Of a stretch of 64,000 bases of DNA, positions 29,291 to 37,872 are shown in pieces; the stretch's first letter is position 1; each line of letters starts with the position of its first letter. This DNA comes from DASUHT01 sp038230835 (GTDB lineage: Bacteria; Actinomycetota; Thermoleophilia; Gaiellales; JAICJC01). Under the pieces are notes generated by a model. The model was not told where the DNA came from. It ran no database searches and was given only the letters and a program-made list of their open reading frames with translations. The stretch spans positions 184,331 through 248,330 of the forward strand of contig JBBRMM010000003.1 in assembly GCA_038230835.1 (NCBI GenBank), read 5' to 3'. The translations under genes and the position numbers were made by a program.

Positions 29291-31510
29291 TCAGGCGGCC
29301 AGCATCACGCGTAGCAGAGCCAGCGCCCCGGGTTTGGACAGCGGCTCGTTGAGGTTGCCGCACTTGGGCGACTGGATGCAGGAGGGACAACCCCGCTCGC
29401 ACGGGCAGTCGGCGAGCAGGCGTGCGGTGCGCGCCACCCAGTCCTCGAACAGCTCGTGGCCCCGGGCGCTGATTCCGACCCCACCGGGGTGGCCGTCGTA
29501 CACGAAGATCGTCGGCTCGCCGGTCTGCGGGTGCAGGTCGGTGGAGAGGCCGCCGATGTCCCCGCGGTCGCACGTCGCCAGCAGGGGCAGCAGCGAGATC
29601 ATGGCGTGCTCGGCAGCGTGCAGGGATCCCAGCAGATCGTGGTGGGCAACCGGCCGCGGGCAGAACCACGCCGCCTCGGTTGCGAACGTCCGCTCGGGCA
29701 GATCGAGCTCCACGGTGTCGATCACCCGGTGGTCGACCAGCCGCTTGCGCTGATACCCGACCACCCGCTCCCGCACCTCGATCGGCCCGAGGAAGACCGG
29801 AACCCCCAGCCGCTCCGCACCCGCCGGCGGGTCGGTGATCGAGGTCGCCGATCGCCGGCGCGGTTGGGTGTAGAAGTCCCCGCTGAAGGGCTCGACGAGG
29901 GCCACCCGCGCGTCGAGGTCGAGCGTCGTCACGAGGTAGTTCTCGCCCTGGTGCATGTACACGGCACCGGCATGCACTGTCGGCTCCGCGCGCAGCTCGT
30001 CTACCGTTCCCAGCAGCGTGCCGTTGGAGGTGTCGACGACCGCCACGCCCGTCCGCGAGCTGGATCGCAGCGAGATCCCGCCGGCGGGGTTGTCGGCCCC
30101 CCGGTATACGAGGCCGGCGGCGGTGCGGCTGAGCTGAGGCAGGGACTCCGCCAGTTGCATGCCGTCGGCTCCGAAGTGGCGCTCGTCAGCGCTGCTCAGC
30201 GGCAGTTCCGCGGCTGCCGCCAGGAGGTGGGCGGTACGGATCGCCCGGTTGCCGGGGTTGCAGATCACAGCCTCCACCGGCCGCTCGAACAGCGCGTCCG
30301 GGTTGGTTGCGAAGTACTGGTCGAGCGCGTCCTCACCTGCGACCAAGATGCCCAGCCCCGCTCGGCGCCGTCCGGCCCGGCCCCACTGCTGGCGCAGGGA
30401 TGCGGTCGATCCCGGGAAACCGACGCTGACCGCCGCGTCGAGGTGGCCGATGTCGACGCCCAGCTCGAGCGCGCTGGTCGCGATCACGCCGACCAGCGTC
30501 CCGTCGACCAGATCGCGCTCGATCTGGCGGCGTTGCTCGGGGGTGTAGCCGGCCCGGTAGGTCGCGATACGACAGGCGGCCTGCGGTGCGTGCCGGTCGA
30601 GACCCTCGCGGGCGTACCGGTACAGCAGCTCACAGCCGCGTCGCGTCTTTGCGAACGCGATCGTGCGCAGCCCGCGGGCGACCAGTCCGGCGAACAGCGT
30701 GGCGGCCTCGCCCAGCGTGCTCACCCGTAGACCCAGTGCGGGGTCGAGCAGCGGTGGGTTCCAGATCGCGATCTCGCTCTCGGCGGCGGCCGAGCCGTCG
30801 TCGTCCACCACCGCGACCGGTCCGCCGCACAGCCGCTCCGCGGCGTCGCCGGGGTTGGCCACCGTGGCCGACGCCAGCAGAAACCGCGGTGCCGACCCGT
30901 GGTGGGCAGCGACCCGCCGCAGCCGGGCGAGCACGTTGGCGACGTGAGAGCCGAACACGCCGCGGTAGGCGTGGGCCTCGTCCACGACCACGAAGCGCAG
31001 ATTCGCGAGCAGCTCGGCCCAGGCCGAGTGGCGCGGCAGGATGCCCGCGTGGAGCATGTCCGGGTTCGTGAGCACGACGTTCGCCCAGTCCCGGGCCTGA
31101 CGCCGCTCGCCCGGCGGCGTGTCACCGTCGTACACGGCCAGGCGCAGCTCGGGGGCATGCAGCAGGGCCAGCGCGCGGGCCTGATCCTGAGCCAGTGCCT
31201 TGGTCGGATACAGGTACAGCGCCCGTGCCCGGCGATCGGTCGCGACGGTCTGCAGCACGGGCAAGTTGAACGCGAGCGACTTGCCGCTGGCGGTGGCGGT
31301 CACCACCACGGTGTCGCCCGCGGCGGAGGCCGCGTACGCCGCCGCCTGGTGGCTGTAGAGTCGCTCGATCCCCGCCGCTCGAAGCGCCGCCTCGAGTCGG
31401 CGGTCGAGCCCTCCGGGCAGCGCTTCGGTGCGCGCCGTACGGGCGGGCAGCGTACGTCTGGCGGCAACCTGTTCCATCCGCAGCAGGTCGTCCCAGACCG
31501 CCAGGCTCAC
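29291..31510 (-). CDS. DEAH-box superfamily 2 helicase with C-terminal four-Cys (DUF1998/MrfA-type) domain
   Basis: 739 residues from GTG 31510, which overlaps the pheA stop (ATG 31477 is an alternative). Helicase motifs: SHQAAAYAASAAGD (Q), TATASGKSLAFNLP (I), YLYPTKALAQDQ (Ia), VVVDEAHAYRG (II), LLASATVANPG (III) and QQWGRAGRRRAGLG (VI). The C-terminus has CPCERGCPSCIQSPKCG, a zinc-binding cluster as in YprA/MrfA repair helicases. The frame extends far upstream but only as a shadow of pheA. Confidence 0.93.
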   Translation of the reverse strand: MSLAVWDDLLRMEQVAARRTLPARTARTEALPGGLDRRLEAALRAAGIERLYSHQAAAYAASAAGDTVVVTATASGKSLAFNLPVLQTVATDRRARALYLYPTKALAQDQARALALLHAPELRLAVYDGDTPPGERRQARDWANVVLTNPDMLHAGILPRHSAWAELLANLRFVVVDEAHAYRGVFGSHVANVLARLRRVAAHHGSAPRFLLASATVANPGDAAERLCGGPVAVVDDDGSAAAESEIAIWNPPLLDPALGLRVSTLGEAATLFAGLVARGLRTIAFAKTRRGCELLYRYAREGLDRHAPQAACRIATYRAGYTPEQRRQIERDLVDGTLVGVIATSALELGVDIGHLDAAVSVGFPGSTASLRQQWGRAGRRRAGLGILVAGEDALDQYFATNPDALFERPVEAVICNPGNRAIRTAHLLAAAAELPLSSADERHFGADGMQLAESLPQLSRTAAGLVYRGADNPAGGISLRSSSRTGVAVVDTSNGTLLGTVDELRAEPTVHAGAVYMHQGENYLVTTLDLDARVALVEPFSGDFYTQPRRRSATSITDPPAGAERLGVPVFLGPIEVRERVVGYQRKRLVDHRVIDTVELDLPERTFATEAAWFCPRPVAHHDLLGSLHAAEHAMISLLPLLATCDRGDIGGLSTDLHPQTGEPTIFVYDGHPGGVGISARGHELFEDWVARTARLLADCPCERGCPSCIQSPKCGNLNEPLSKPGALALLRVMLAA

Positions 31511-32334
31511 GGTCGCTCGGCGGCGGGATAGCAGCCCAGGTAGGCGAGCTCGGCCACGCTTTCCTCGAGCGTGCGCAGGGCCTCGGCGACCGGCGCGTCC
31601 AGCGGGTGTCCCTCGAGGTCGGCGTAGAACTGGTAGTTCCAGGGACTGCCGGGGATCGGCCGCGACTGCAGCGAGCACATGTTGACGCCGAAGGTCGCCA
31701 GCGGCTGGATCGCGCTTGCCAGCGCCCCCGGGTGGTGATGGGTCACGAATCGCACCGCCGTTCGCCACGCCCGCCCGTCGATGCGGTCGATGCGCGTGTG
31801 CGGGGCGACGGCGACGAACCGCGTGTAGTTCTGCGCGTGATCGGAGACATCGTTCAGCAGCACCACCAGCCCGAACCGCGCCGCGGCGCGGCGCGAGGAG
31901 ATCGCAGCCTGTGCCGCGTCGCTTGCGTCGGCGACCCGGCGCGCCGCTGCGGCTGTGGATGGAGCGACCTCGGGCAGCGTGTCCGGCAGCGACGAGAGGA
32001 ATCGCCGGCACTGGGCGAGCGCGGCAGGATGCGAGTGCACCCGCTCCAGCGAGTCGATGTTCGTGCCCGCCAGGCCGACCAGGCAGTGGGGAACGGCCAG
32101 CACCATCTCGTCCACGATCGCGAGCGGAGCATGCGCGAGCAGGTCGTACGTCTCGGGGATCGCCCCGGCCAGCGAGTTCTCGATCGGCAGCACCGCGCAC
32201 GCCGCCTCCCCACGGGTGACCGCCCGCATCGCGTCGGCGAACGACCGGCAGGATCGAAGCTCCGCGTCCGGGTATAACCGCGCCCCGGCCTCGGCGGCGT
32301 AGGCGCCCTCCTCGCCGGGATATGCCACGGTCAT
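31507..32334 (-). CDS. pheA: Prephenate dehydratase
   Basis: Converts prephenate to phenylpyruvate for phenylalanine synthesis. 275 residues, ATG 32334 with a strong GAGGAGG site. Catalytic domain: GEEGAYAAEAG, VLPIENSLAGAI and NYTRFVAVAP (the TRF motif). The C-terminal ACT domain for Phe feedback begins TAVRFVTHHHPGALASAI, with SLQSRPIPG in place of the usual ESRP. Monofunctional, without chorismate mutase. Expression is governed by the leader-peptide attenuator just upstream. Confidence 0.96.
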   Translation of the reverse strand: MTVAYPGEEGAYAAEAGARLYPDAELRSCRSFADAMRAVTRGEAACAVLPIENSLAGAIPETYDLLAHAPLAIVDEMVLAVPHCLVGLAGTNIDSLERVHSHPAALAQCRRFLSSLPDTLPEVAPSTAAAARRVADASDAAQAAISSRRAAARFGLVVLLNDVSDHAQNYTRFVAVAPHTRIDRIDGRAWRTAVRFVTHHHPGALASAIQPLATFGVNMCSLQSRPIPGSPWNYQFYADLEGHPLDAPVAEALRTLEESVAELAYLGCYPAAERP

Positions 32335-32359
32335 GCTGATCAGGTCCTCCTCAAGAACG

Positions 32360-32386
32360 AAAAAAGCCCCCGGGTTGCGGAGGCTT
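32360..32386 (-). terminator. Rho-independent attenuator terminator of pheA
   Basis: On the minus strand: stem AAGCCTCCG / CGGGGGCTT with a short loop, then a run of six T. It lies between the Phe leader peptide and pheA. Its 5' arm GCCTCC (32379-32384) can pair instead with GGAGGC at 32422-32427, at the end of the leader reading frame, forming the antiterminator. Confidence 0.85.
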
Positions 32387-32415
32387 GTCGAGTCGCTGCG
32401 GAACCGGCGGCGCGC

Positions 32416-32475
32416 TCAGATGCCTCCCTCGCGGGTGGTAAAGGCGAAGCCGAAGAAAAAGCCGGCGCGGTACAT
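32416..32475 (-). CDS. pheL: Phenylalanine leader peptide of the pheA attenuator
   Basis: 19 codons: MYRAGFFFGFAFTTREGGI, five of them Phe within seven residues. The reading frame ends just before the alternative hairpins, and its GAG-GGA-GGC codons supply the antiterminator strand. This is the classic arrangement of ribosome-mediated attenuation. When Phe-tRNA is scarce the ribosome stalls on the Phe codons, the GGAGGC stretch stays free and the terminator cannot form. The probable -10 box TAGCAT lies 8 bases before the ATG. Confidence 0.9.
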   Translation of the reverse strand: MYRAGFFFGFAFTTREGGI

Positions 32476-32489
32476 TGGGCCAGATGCTA
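32471..32489. promoter_or_regulatory. Interlocked divergent -10 boxes of thiL (+) and pheL-pheA (-)
   Basis: The sequence TACATTGGGCCAGATGCTA holds both signals. Plus strand: TACATT, 7 bases, ATG of thiL. Minus strand: TAGCAT, 8 bases, ATG of pheL. The pheL ATG lies inside the thiL -10 box and the thiL ATG inside the pheL -10 box. Both transcripts would be leaderless and could not initiate at the same time. Confidence 0.55.
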
Positions 32490-33284
32490 TCAGAGCAGGC
32501 GATGGTGGACGCGCTCGCGGGTGTGGCCGTCGGCATCGGCGACGACGCTGCGGTGCTGCCCGGAGGGCTGGTGCTCGCCACCGACATGCTGGTGGACGGC
32601 GTGCACTTCGATGCAGCCCGCACCGACCCGTACCGCATCGGGCACCGCGCAGCCGCAGCCAATCTGTCCGACATGGCTGCAATGGGCGCCGAGCCCGTCT
32701 GTCTGGTGGCGGCGTTCGGCCTGCCCCGCGGCTTCGACGCGGTCGTGGAGCTGGCCAGAGGCGTCGCGGGTCACGGGGTGGAGCTGCGAGGAGGCGATCT
32801 GTCCAGGGCCGACAAACTGGTGATCTCGATCGCCGCTCTGGGCAGGGCGGAACGGCCGGTGCTGCGGTCCGGAGGGCGACCCGGCGATCGTCTGGTCGTG
32901 ACCGGGACGTTGGGGGGCCAGGCGGCCTCGGGCTACACCGACCTGGTCACACCGCGGCTTGCCGAGGGCCGGTCGCTGGCGGCGGTGGCAACCGCCATGA
33001 TCGATCTCTCCGACGGGATTGCCGGTGACTTGGGGCGGCTGGCGCGAGCGTCCGGGTGCGGCGCCCGGGTCGAGCTCGCGGCGCTGCCGCTGGCGCCAGG
33101 AGCGACGGTCGAGCAGGCGGCGGCCGGCGGAGAGGACTTCGAGCTGCTGGCGGCTGTGCCGGACGGCGTCGAGCTGCCGGTGGCGGTGACCGTCGTCGGA
33201 GTGCTCACCGACCCGCCGCGCGTCCTGCTGGTCGACCGTTCCGGCCGGCCGGTCGAGCTGCACGGATGGGATCACTTCGCGTGA
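32484..33284 (+). CDS. thiL: Thiamine-monophosphate kinase
   Basis: Phosphorylates thiamine monophosphate to the active cofactor. 266 residues from ATG 32484; a TTG nine bases upstream is less likely because it would lie in the -10 region. Motifs: VGIGDDAAVLPGG, TDMLVDGVHFD, ANLSDMAAMGAEP, MIDLSDGIAGDLGRLA and GGEDFELL. The N-terminus is somewhat shorter than usual. Divergent from pheA and overlapped by the EamA gene. Confidence 0.93.
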   Translation: MLSEQAMVDALAGVAVGIGDDAAVLPGGLVLATDMLVDGVHFDAARTDPYRIGHRAAAANLSDMAAMGAEPVCLVAAFGLPRGFDAVVELARGVAGHGVELRGGDLSRADKLVISIAALGRAERPVLRSGGRPGDRLVVTGTLGGQAASGYTDLVTPRLAEGRSLAAVATAMIDLSDGIAGDLGRLARASGCGARVELAALPLAPGATVEQAAAGGEDFELLAAVPDGVELPVAVTVVGVLTDPPRVLLVDRSGRPVELHGWDHFA

Positions 33285-34123
33285 CCCCGGTCATCGGGGG
33301 CCTGCTGGCCGCCCTCCTGTGGGGCGCCTCCACTGTGGTCGCGTCGCGCTCGACCCGGATCATCGGCTCGCAGCAGGCGCTCGCTTATGTGATGCTGATC
33401 GGGTTCGGTGTCGTCGCGGTGGCGGCCGCGGTGGAGGGGCCGCCGGCTCACGCCAACGGGCGCTCGTGGGAGTGGGCGGCGCTCGCCGGTGTCGGGTCGG
33501 TGTTCGGGCTTTCCATGATGTACCGGGCGCTGCGCCTCGGCAAGGTCGGGATCGTGGCCCCCATCGCGTCCACCGAGGGAGCACTGGCGGCGGTGTTCTC
33601 GGTCGCGTTCCTGGGCGAGCGGCCCACGGTCGCCGAGGCGGTAGCGCTGGCGGTGATCGCCGCGGGTGTGATCGCGGTCACGCTTCAGGGCAGCCGCCGG
33701 GATGTTCACTTGCGGCCGTCGATCTACGCCATCGTCGCGGCCACCAGCTTCGGGGTGGGCCTGGCGGCAAGTTCCCGGGCCGGCGTCTCTCTCGGTCCGG
33801 TGTGGACGATTCTCGTGGCTCGAATCGTCGGTGTGGTGGCGATCTCGGCCCCCCTGATCGCACGCCGGCGCCTACCGCTGCCGGGGCGCACGCTGTGGAT
33901 GGTCGTCTTCTCGGCGCTGGCCGAGCTGATCGGGTTTGTCAGCTTCGTGCGAGCCTCCCGGCACAGTGTGGCGGTGCCGGCCGTGCTCGCGTCGCAGTTC
34001 GCGGCGGTGGCGACGATCGGGACGTTCGTGCTCTTCGGCGAGCGGCTGGGGCGGCGCCAGACAGCCGGTGCCGTCGTCATCGTCGCGGGTGTCGGGATCC
34101 TGTCGCTCGTGCGGGCGGGATAG
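33281..34123 (+). CDS. EamA/DMT-family membrane exporter
   Basis: 280 residues with ten predicted membrane helices in two EamA repeats (GGLLAALLWGASTVVASR near the start; SIYAIVAATSFGVGLAAS in the middle). Such proteins export metabolites or amino acids; the substrate is unknown. Start GTG 33281 overlaps the thiL stop. An ATG 15 bases upstream in frame is the alternative. Confidence 0.88.
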   Translation: MTPVIGGLLAALLWGASTVVASRSTRIIGSQQALAYVMLIGFGVVAVAAAVEGPPAHANGRSWEWAALAGVGSVFGLSMMYRALRLGKVGIVAPIASTEGALAAVFSVAFLGERPTVAEAVALAVIAAGVIAVTLQGSRRDVHLRPSIYAIVAATSFGVGLAASSRAGVSLGPVWTILVARIVGVVAISAPLIARRRLPLPGRTLWMVVFSALAELIGFVSFVRASRHSVAVPAVLASQFAAVATIGTFVLFGERLGRRQTAGAVVIVAGVGILSLVRAG

Positions 34124-34137
34124 CCGCGGTCGAGCGG

Positions 34138-34467
34138 TCAGCCGAGCCAGCTGCCGAGCTCGTCCTCCAGCTTGCGCCGGGGTTGCGCGCCGATCAGCTT
34201 CTTCTGCATCTCGCCCTTGTCGAACACCATCAGCGTGGGGATCGACAGGATCTCGTAACGCGAGGCGACCTGGAAGTTGTCGTCGACGTTCACCTTTGTG
34301 AACTTGACCTTGCCGGAGTGCTGCGCGGCCAGTTCGTCGAGGATCGGGTCCATGACCCGGCAGGGCCCGCACCAGGGCGCCCAGAAATCGACCACGACGG
34401 GCTGAGCCGCTCCGATCACCTGCTCGTCCCAGGTTGCGTCGGTGACCTCGACCATACTGTCGCTCAC
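34138..34467 (-). CDS. trxA: Thioredoxin
   Basis: 109 residues, GTG 34467 with AAGGAG upstream. The active site is FWAPWCGPCRVMDPIL, with the cis-proline in LSIPTLMVF. A cytoplasmic disulfide reductant. It is convergent with the EamA gene (14 bases) and stands alone. Confidence 0.96.
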   Translation of the reverse strand: MSDSMVEVTDATWDEQVIGAAQPVVVDFWAPWCGPCRVMDPILDELAAQHSGKVKFTKVNVDDNFQVASRYEILSIPTLMVFDKGEMQKKLIGAQPRRKLEDELGSWLG

Positions 34468-34526
34468 GGGCGTGCTCCTTGGCTTGGCTGGCTTCCGAGT
34501 ATAGCCTCGGGTCGGGGACGTACTCG

Positions 34527-35309
34527 TCACGGCGGCACCAGCGGCGCCGCCTGCTCGGTTCGCCGCCGCGAGGGGTCGAGCCGGCCGGTGAGCGCGCGCA
34601 GCCGCAGCATCGGTACCTGCCACACGGCCTCGATCACGATCGCCAGGCTCATCTTGGAGCACCCGGCAGTGCGGTCGCGGAACGTGATCGGTACCTCGAC
34701 CACCCGGCCCCCGAGCCGCAGCGTGCGGAAGGTGAGCTCGATCTGGAACACGTATCCCTGTCCGTGGACGGCGTCCAGTTCGAGCGACTCCAGCACCCAG
34801 CGGCGGAAGCACTTGTACCCACCGGTCAGATCGCTGATCCCGACGCCCAGCCACGTCCGTGCGTACAGCGATCCGCCGCGCGAGATCACCCGCCGCTGCA
34901 GCGGCCAGCCCTGCACAGCGCCGCCCGCCACGTAACGGGAGCCCAGCACGAGGTCGGCGTCTGTCGCCGCCACGAGCAGCCTGGGCACCGCATCGGGCGG
35001 ATGCGAGAAGTCGCAGTCCATCTCGAGCACGTGGGTGTACTCACGATCCAGTGCCCAGCGAAAACCCGCGATGTACGCCTGTCCGAGTCCCTCCTTGGCG
35101 GCCCGGTGGAGCACGTGCAGCCACGGCCGGTCGGCTGCGAGCCGGTCGGCCAGTTGCCCCGTGCCGTCGGGTGAACCGTCGTCGACGACCAGCACATCGC
35201 CGGGAAACGGTGTCCGTTCTCGTTCGCGAGCCAGCGCCTCGATCACCCGCGGGAGGTTCTCGAACTCGTCGTACGTCGGTAGGACGATCAAGAACCGCTC
35301 CTCTGGCAT
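34527..35309 (-). CDS. Polyprenol-phosphate mannosyl/hexosyl transferase (Ppm1/DPM1-type GT2)
   Basis: Makes polyprenyl-phosphate sugar donors for cell-envelope glycosylation. 260 residues from ATG 35309. GT2 motifs: LIVLPTYDEFENLP, VLVVDDGSPDGTGQLAD, HVLEMDCDFSHPPDAVP and ISDLTGGYKCFRR. There is no C-terminal membrane domain, as in DPM1-type enzymes. The mannose specificity is inferred from the family. A -10 box TATGCT ends 6 bases before the start. Confidence 0.9.
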   Translation of the reverse strand: MPEERFLIVLPTYDEFENLPRVIEALARERERTPFPGDVLVVDDGSPDGTGQLADRLAADRPWLHVLHRAAKEGLGQAYIAGFRWALDREYTHVLEMDCDFSHPPDAVPRLLVAATDADLVLGSRYVAGGAVQGWPLQRRVISRGGSLYARTWLGVGISDLTGGYKCFRRWVLESLELDAVHGQGYVFQIELTFRTLRLGGRVVEVPITFRDRTAGCSKMSLAIVIEAVWQVPMLRLRALTGRLDPSRRRTEQAAPLVPP

Positions 35310-35315
35310 CCCGGC

Positions 35316-35321
35316 AGCATA
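35316..35321 (-). promoter_or_regulatory. -10 box of the Ppm1-type gene, leaderless spacing
   Basis: Minus strand TATGCT, six bases, ATG 35309. Confidence 0.5.
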
Positions 35322-35359
35322 CTGGGGTCGGGTTGGAGGTCTGCGGGCGCAGGGCGGAA

Positions 35360-35365
35360 TATGAT
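35360..35365 (+). promoter_or_regulatory. -10 box of polX, leaderless spacing
   Basis: TATGAT (5/6 match), six bases, GTG 35372. I see no ribosome site between them, which supports a leaderless mRNA. Confidence 0.55.
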
Positions 35366-35371
35366 CGGCAG

Positions 35372-37102
35372 GTGGCCAGCCCGCTGACGAACGCCGATGT
35401 CGCCGAGCGTTTCGAGTTGATGGCCGATCTGCTGGAGCTCGAGGGGGCGGTGGTTTACCGGGTGCTGGCCTATCGCCGTGCCGCAAAGACGCTGCGTGAA
35501 ACCCCCGAGTCGGTGATCCGGCTGTCCGAGCAGGGCCGGCTGACCGCGCTGTCCGGCGTCGGTGACACCGTCGCCGACAAGGTGGCCGAGTTGGCGCAGA
35601 CCGGCGAGATCGCCGCGTTGAGCAAGCTCGTCGACCGCAACCCCACGGGTGTCGTGCCGGTCATGCGGATCCCGGGCATTGGCCCCAAGACCGCCCGGCG
35701 GATCTTCGCCGACCTCGGCCTGCAGACGATCGAGGACGTCCGTTCGGCCGCACTCGAGCAGCGGATACGCGAGCTCCCCGGGCTGGGTGCGAGGACCGAG
35801 GTGACCATCCTCGAGGGCCTCTCCGGCTCGACGCCACCTCCCCGCCGCCGGTCCGTCGCGCGTATGCGGCCGCTCGCCGAGCGGATCGTCGAGCAGCTGA
35901 GGACGTGTCCTGCCGTCGAGCACTGCGATGTCGCAGGAAGCCTGCGCCGTTACGCCGAGACCGCCAAGGACATCGATCTGGTGGCAGCGGTCACCAACCG
36001 GCTCACGGTGGCCGAGGCGCTGACCGGTCAGGAGTGGGTGGCCGAGGTGGTCGAGCGTGGCGACTCGAAGATCGTGGTGCTGGCGCACGATGGTTCGCGG
36101 GTCGAGCTGCGCATGCTCGCTCCGGGCTGCTACGGCAACCTGCTCCAGCACCTGACCGGGTCGAAGGAGCACAATGTGGCTCTGCGGGAAGCCGCGGTGC
36201 GGGCCGGCCTCAAGGTCTCCGAGCATGGCATCGAGGTGGTCGAGACGGGCGAGGTGACGGTCACCGACGACGAGGACGAGGTGTACCGCCGGCTGGGCCT
36301 GGTGCCGATCCCTCCCGAGCTGCGCGAGAACCGGGGTGAGATCGAGGCTGCCCGAGCCGGGCACCTGCCTGACCTGGTGGAGCTGTCGCAGATCCGCGGC
36401 GACCTGCACGCCCACACCGACTGGAGTGACGGCAAGGCGACGCTCGAGCGCATGGTCGACGCTGCGATCGCCCTCGGGTACTCGTTCCTCAACATCACCG
36501 ACCACTCGCCGGCGGTCGGCTTCGGCATGGGGCTCGACGCCGGCCGGCTGCAGGCGCAGGTCGAACGAGTGCGTGAGTTGGCTGAGCGGCTCGAGCCGGC
36601 GTTCACGCTCCTGGTCGGGTGTGAGGTGGACATCCTCAAGGACGGCTCGCTGGACTACTCCGACGAGCTGCTCTCCGCGCTCGACGTGGTGGTGGCCAGC
36701 GTCCACGCCTCCCACCGGCTCTCGGAGTCCGATCAGACCCGCCGTGTGTGCGAGGCGATGCGCAACCCGCATGTGGACATCCTCGGCCACCCCACCGGCC
36801 GCCTCATCGGCCGCCGTGAGCCAAACCCGCTCGACATCGAGCAGGTCGTCGCGACCGCCGTCGAGACGGGCACCGTGCTCGAAGTCAGCGGCCAGCCGGA
36901 CCGCCTCGACCTGCGCGACACGCATGTTCGGCTCGCCGTCGAGGCGGGCGCCCGGCTCTCGATCGACACCGACGCGCACTCGGTGGACGCACTGGGTTAC
37001 ATGCGCTTCGGGGTGATGACCGCCCGACGCGGCTGGGCGGCGCCGGCCGACATCGTCAACACCCGCGAGTGGCCCGAGCTGCGCGCCCTGCTCAAACCGT
37101 GA
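35372..37102 (+). CDS. polX: Family X DNA polymerase with PHP phosphoesterase domain
   Basis: Gap-filling repair polymerase, 576 residues from GTG 35372. Helix-hairpin-helix motifs lie at residues 90-135 (IPGIGPKTARRIFADLG). The nucleotidyl-transfer site is DVAGSLRRYAETAKDIDLV with the paired Asp. The C-terminal PHP domain starts at about 340 with IRGDLHAHTDWSDGKATLE and contains HSPAVGFGMG, VDILGHPTGRL and SIDTDAHS. In bacterial PolX the PHP part gives 3'-5' exonuclease or AP-endonuclease activity. Its metal-binding His/Asp set looks complete here. Confidence 0.95.
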   Translation: MASPLTNADVAERFELMADLLELEGAVVYRVLAYRRAAKTLRETPESVIRLSEQGRLTALSGVGDTVADKVAELAQTGEIAALSKLVDRNPTGVVPVMRIPGIGPKTARRIFADLGLQTIEDVRSAALEQRIRELPGLGARTEVTILEGLSGSTPPPRRRSVARMRPLAERIVEQLRTCPAVEHCDVAGSLRRYAETAKDIDLVAAVTNRLTVAEALTGQEWVAEVVERGDSKIVVLAHDGSRVELRMLAPGCYGNLLQHLTGSKEHNVALREAAVRAGLKVSEHGIEVVETGEVTVTDDEDEVYRRLGLVPIPPELRENRGEIEAARAGHLPDLVELSQIRGDLHAHTDWSDGKATLERMVDAAIALGYSFLNITDHSPAVGFGMGLDAGRLQAQVERVRELAERLEPAFTLLVGCEVDILKDGSLDYSDELLSALDVVVASVHASHRLSESDQTRRVCEAMRNPHVDILGHPTGRLIGRREPNPLDIEQVVATAVETGTVLEVSGQPDRLDLRDTHVRLAVEAGARLSIDTDAHSVDALGYMRFGVMTARRGWAAPADIVNTREWPELRALLKP

Positions 37103-37108
37103 GCTCGG

Positions 37109-37288
37109 CTACGAGTCGCCGACGATCTCGCCGCACAGCACGACCTGCTCGTCGGCCGTGGCCAGCATCACACGGTCGGCCCAGAAGAACTGGCGGTCGA
37201 GCGCTGCGAACACGTCGACAGTACCGGCGGCGTCCCGGCGCAGCTCGTCCAGGTCAGCCTCAACCGCGATCACAGTCTCGATCGTCAC
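37109..37288 (-). CDS. Hypothetical 59-residue protein
   Basis: GTG 37288 overlaps the stop of the Nudix gene (GTGA). The product TIETVIAVEADLDELRRDAAG... ends QVVLCGEIVGDS. It is acidic, without membrane segments. I do not recognise it. Its length, codon pattern and coupling to the Nudix gene argue that it is translated. Confidence 0.5.
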   Translation of the reverse strand: MTIETVIAVEADLDELRRDAAGTVDVFAALDRQFFWADRVMLATADEQVVLCGEIVGDS

Positions 37289-37872
37289 CCTTCCAGGGTA
37301 CGGGCCTGTGCCCCTTTCAGCAATCCGGCGATCTGCTCGTGCAGATCGGCTCGGTAGCCGAAGAGGGGGCTGCCGGTGCCGCGCAGGGCCGCCGCCACCT
37401 CGCCCGTCAGCTCGTCCCAGCTGCCCCAGCGGGCGGCTGCGATCTCGCGCCGGTCGCGCGGTTCGAGCACACCTGAGGCGTCGGCGGTGACGACGTGCGT
37501 CGTCCACGTCTCGCTGCCCGCGCCGTGCGCGAAGGTCGATCGGGCGACCAGCGGATACCCGGTCAGCCGCACGTCGAGCCCGGTCTCCTCCAGGGCCTCG
37601 CGCCGGACACCGACCTCGAAGGTCTCGCCGCGGACGACGCCGCCGGACGGGATCCGCCACACCCCGGGCGGGTACATCGGCTTGCGGATCAGCACGATGT
37701 CACCTGCGCCGTCTTCGATCGCGAAGGTGACGTCGTGCGCGCGCGTGGGATCGGACGAGCTGCGAATGGTCATCGCGTTGTCGTCGCTGATCCGCCGCGA
37801 ACCGTCCCACTCGGCGGGCCGCCCGAAGCGGTCGACCATCGCCGCGAGCAGCCGCTCGTCGACGTGGGTCAT
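37285..37872 (-). CDS. Nudix hydrolase
   Basis: 195 residues. The Nudix box is complete: GGVVRGETFEVGVRREALEE followed by TGL, fitting GX5EX7REUXEEXGU. It hydrolyses some nucleoside diphosphate derivative; the substrate is not deducible. The first 45 residues (MTHVDERLLAAMVDRFGRP) are extra. Coupled to the trehalose phosphatase upstream (ATGA) and the 59-residue protein downstream. Confidence 0.9.
   Translation of the reverse strand: MTHVDERLLAAMVDRFGRPAEWDGSRRISDDNAMTIRSSSDPTRAHDVTFAIEDGAGDIVLIRKPMYPPGVWRIPSGGVVRGETFEVGVRREALEETGLDVRLTGYPLVARSTFAHGAGSETWTTHVVTADASGVLEPRDRREIAAARWGSWDELTGEVAAALRGTGSPLFGYRADLHEQIAGLLKGAQARTLEG

Noticed and set aside
31511..32200. N-terminal 230-codon extension of the helicase frame
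   Set aside because: It lies entirely antiparallel-free but in another frame of pheA, which is clearly coding. The conserved helicase sequence begins only after GTG 31510.
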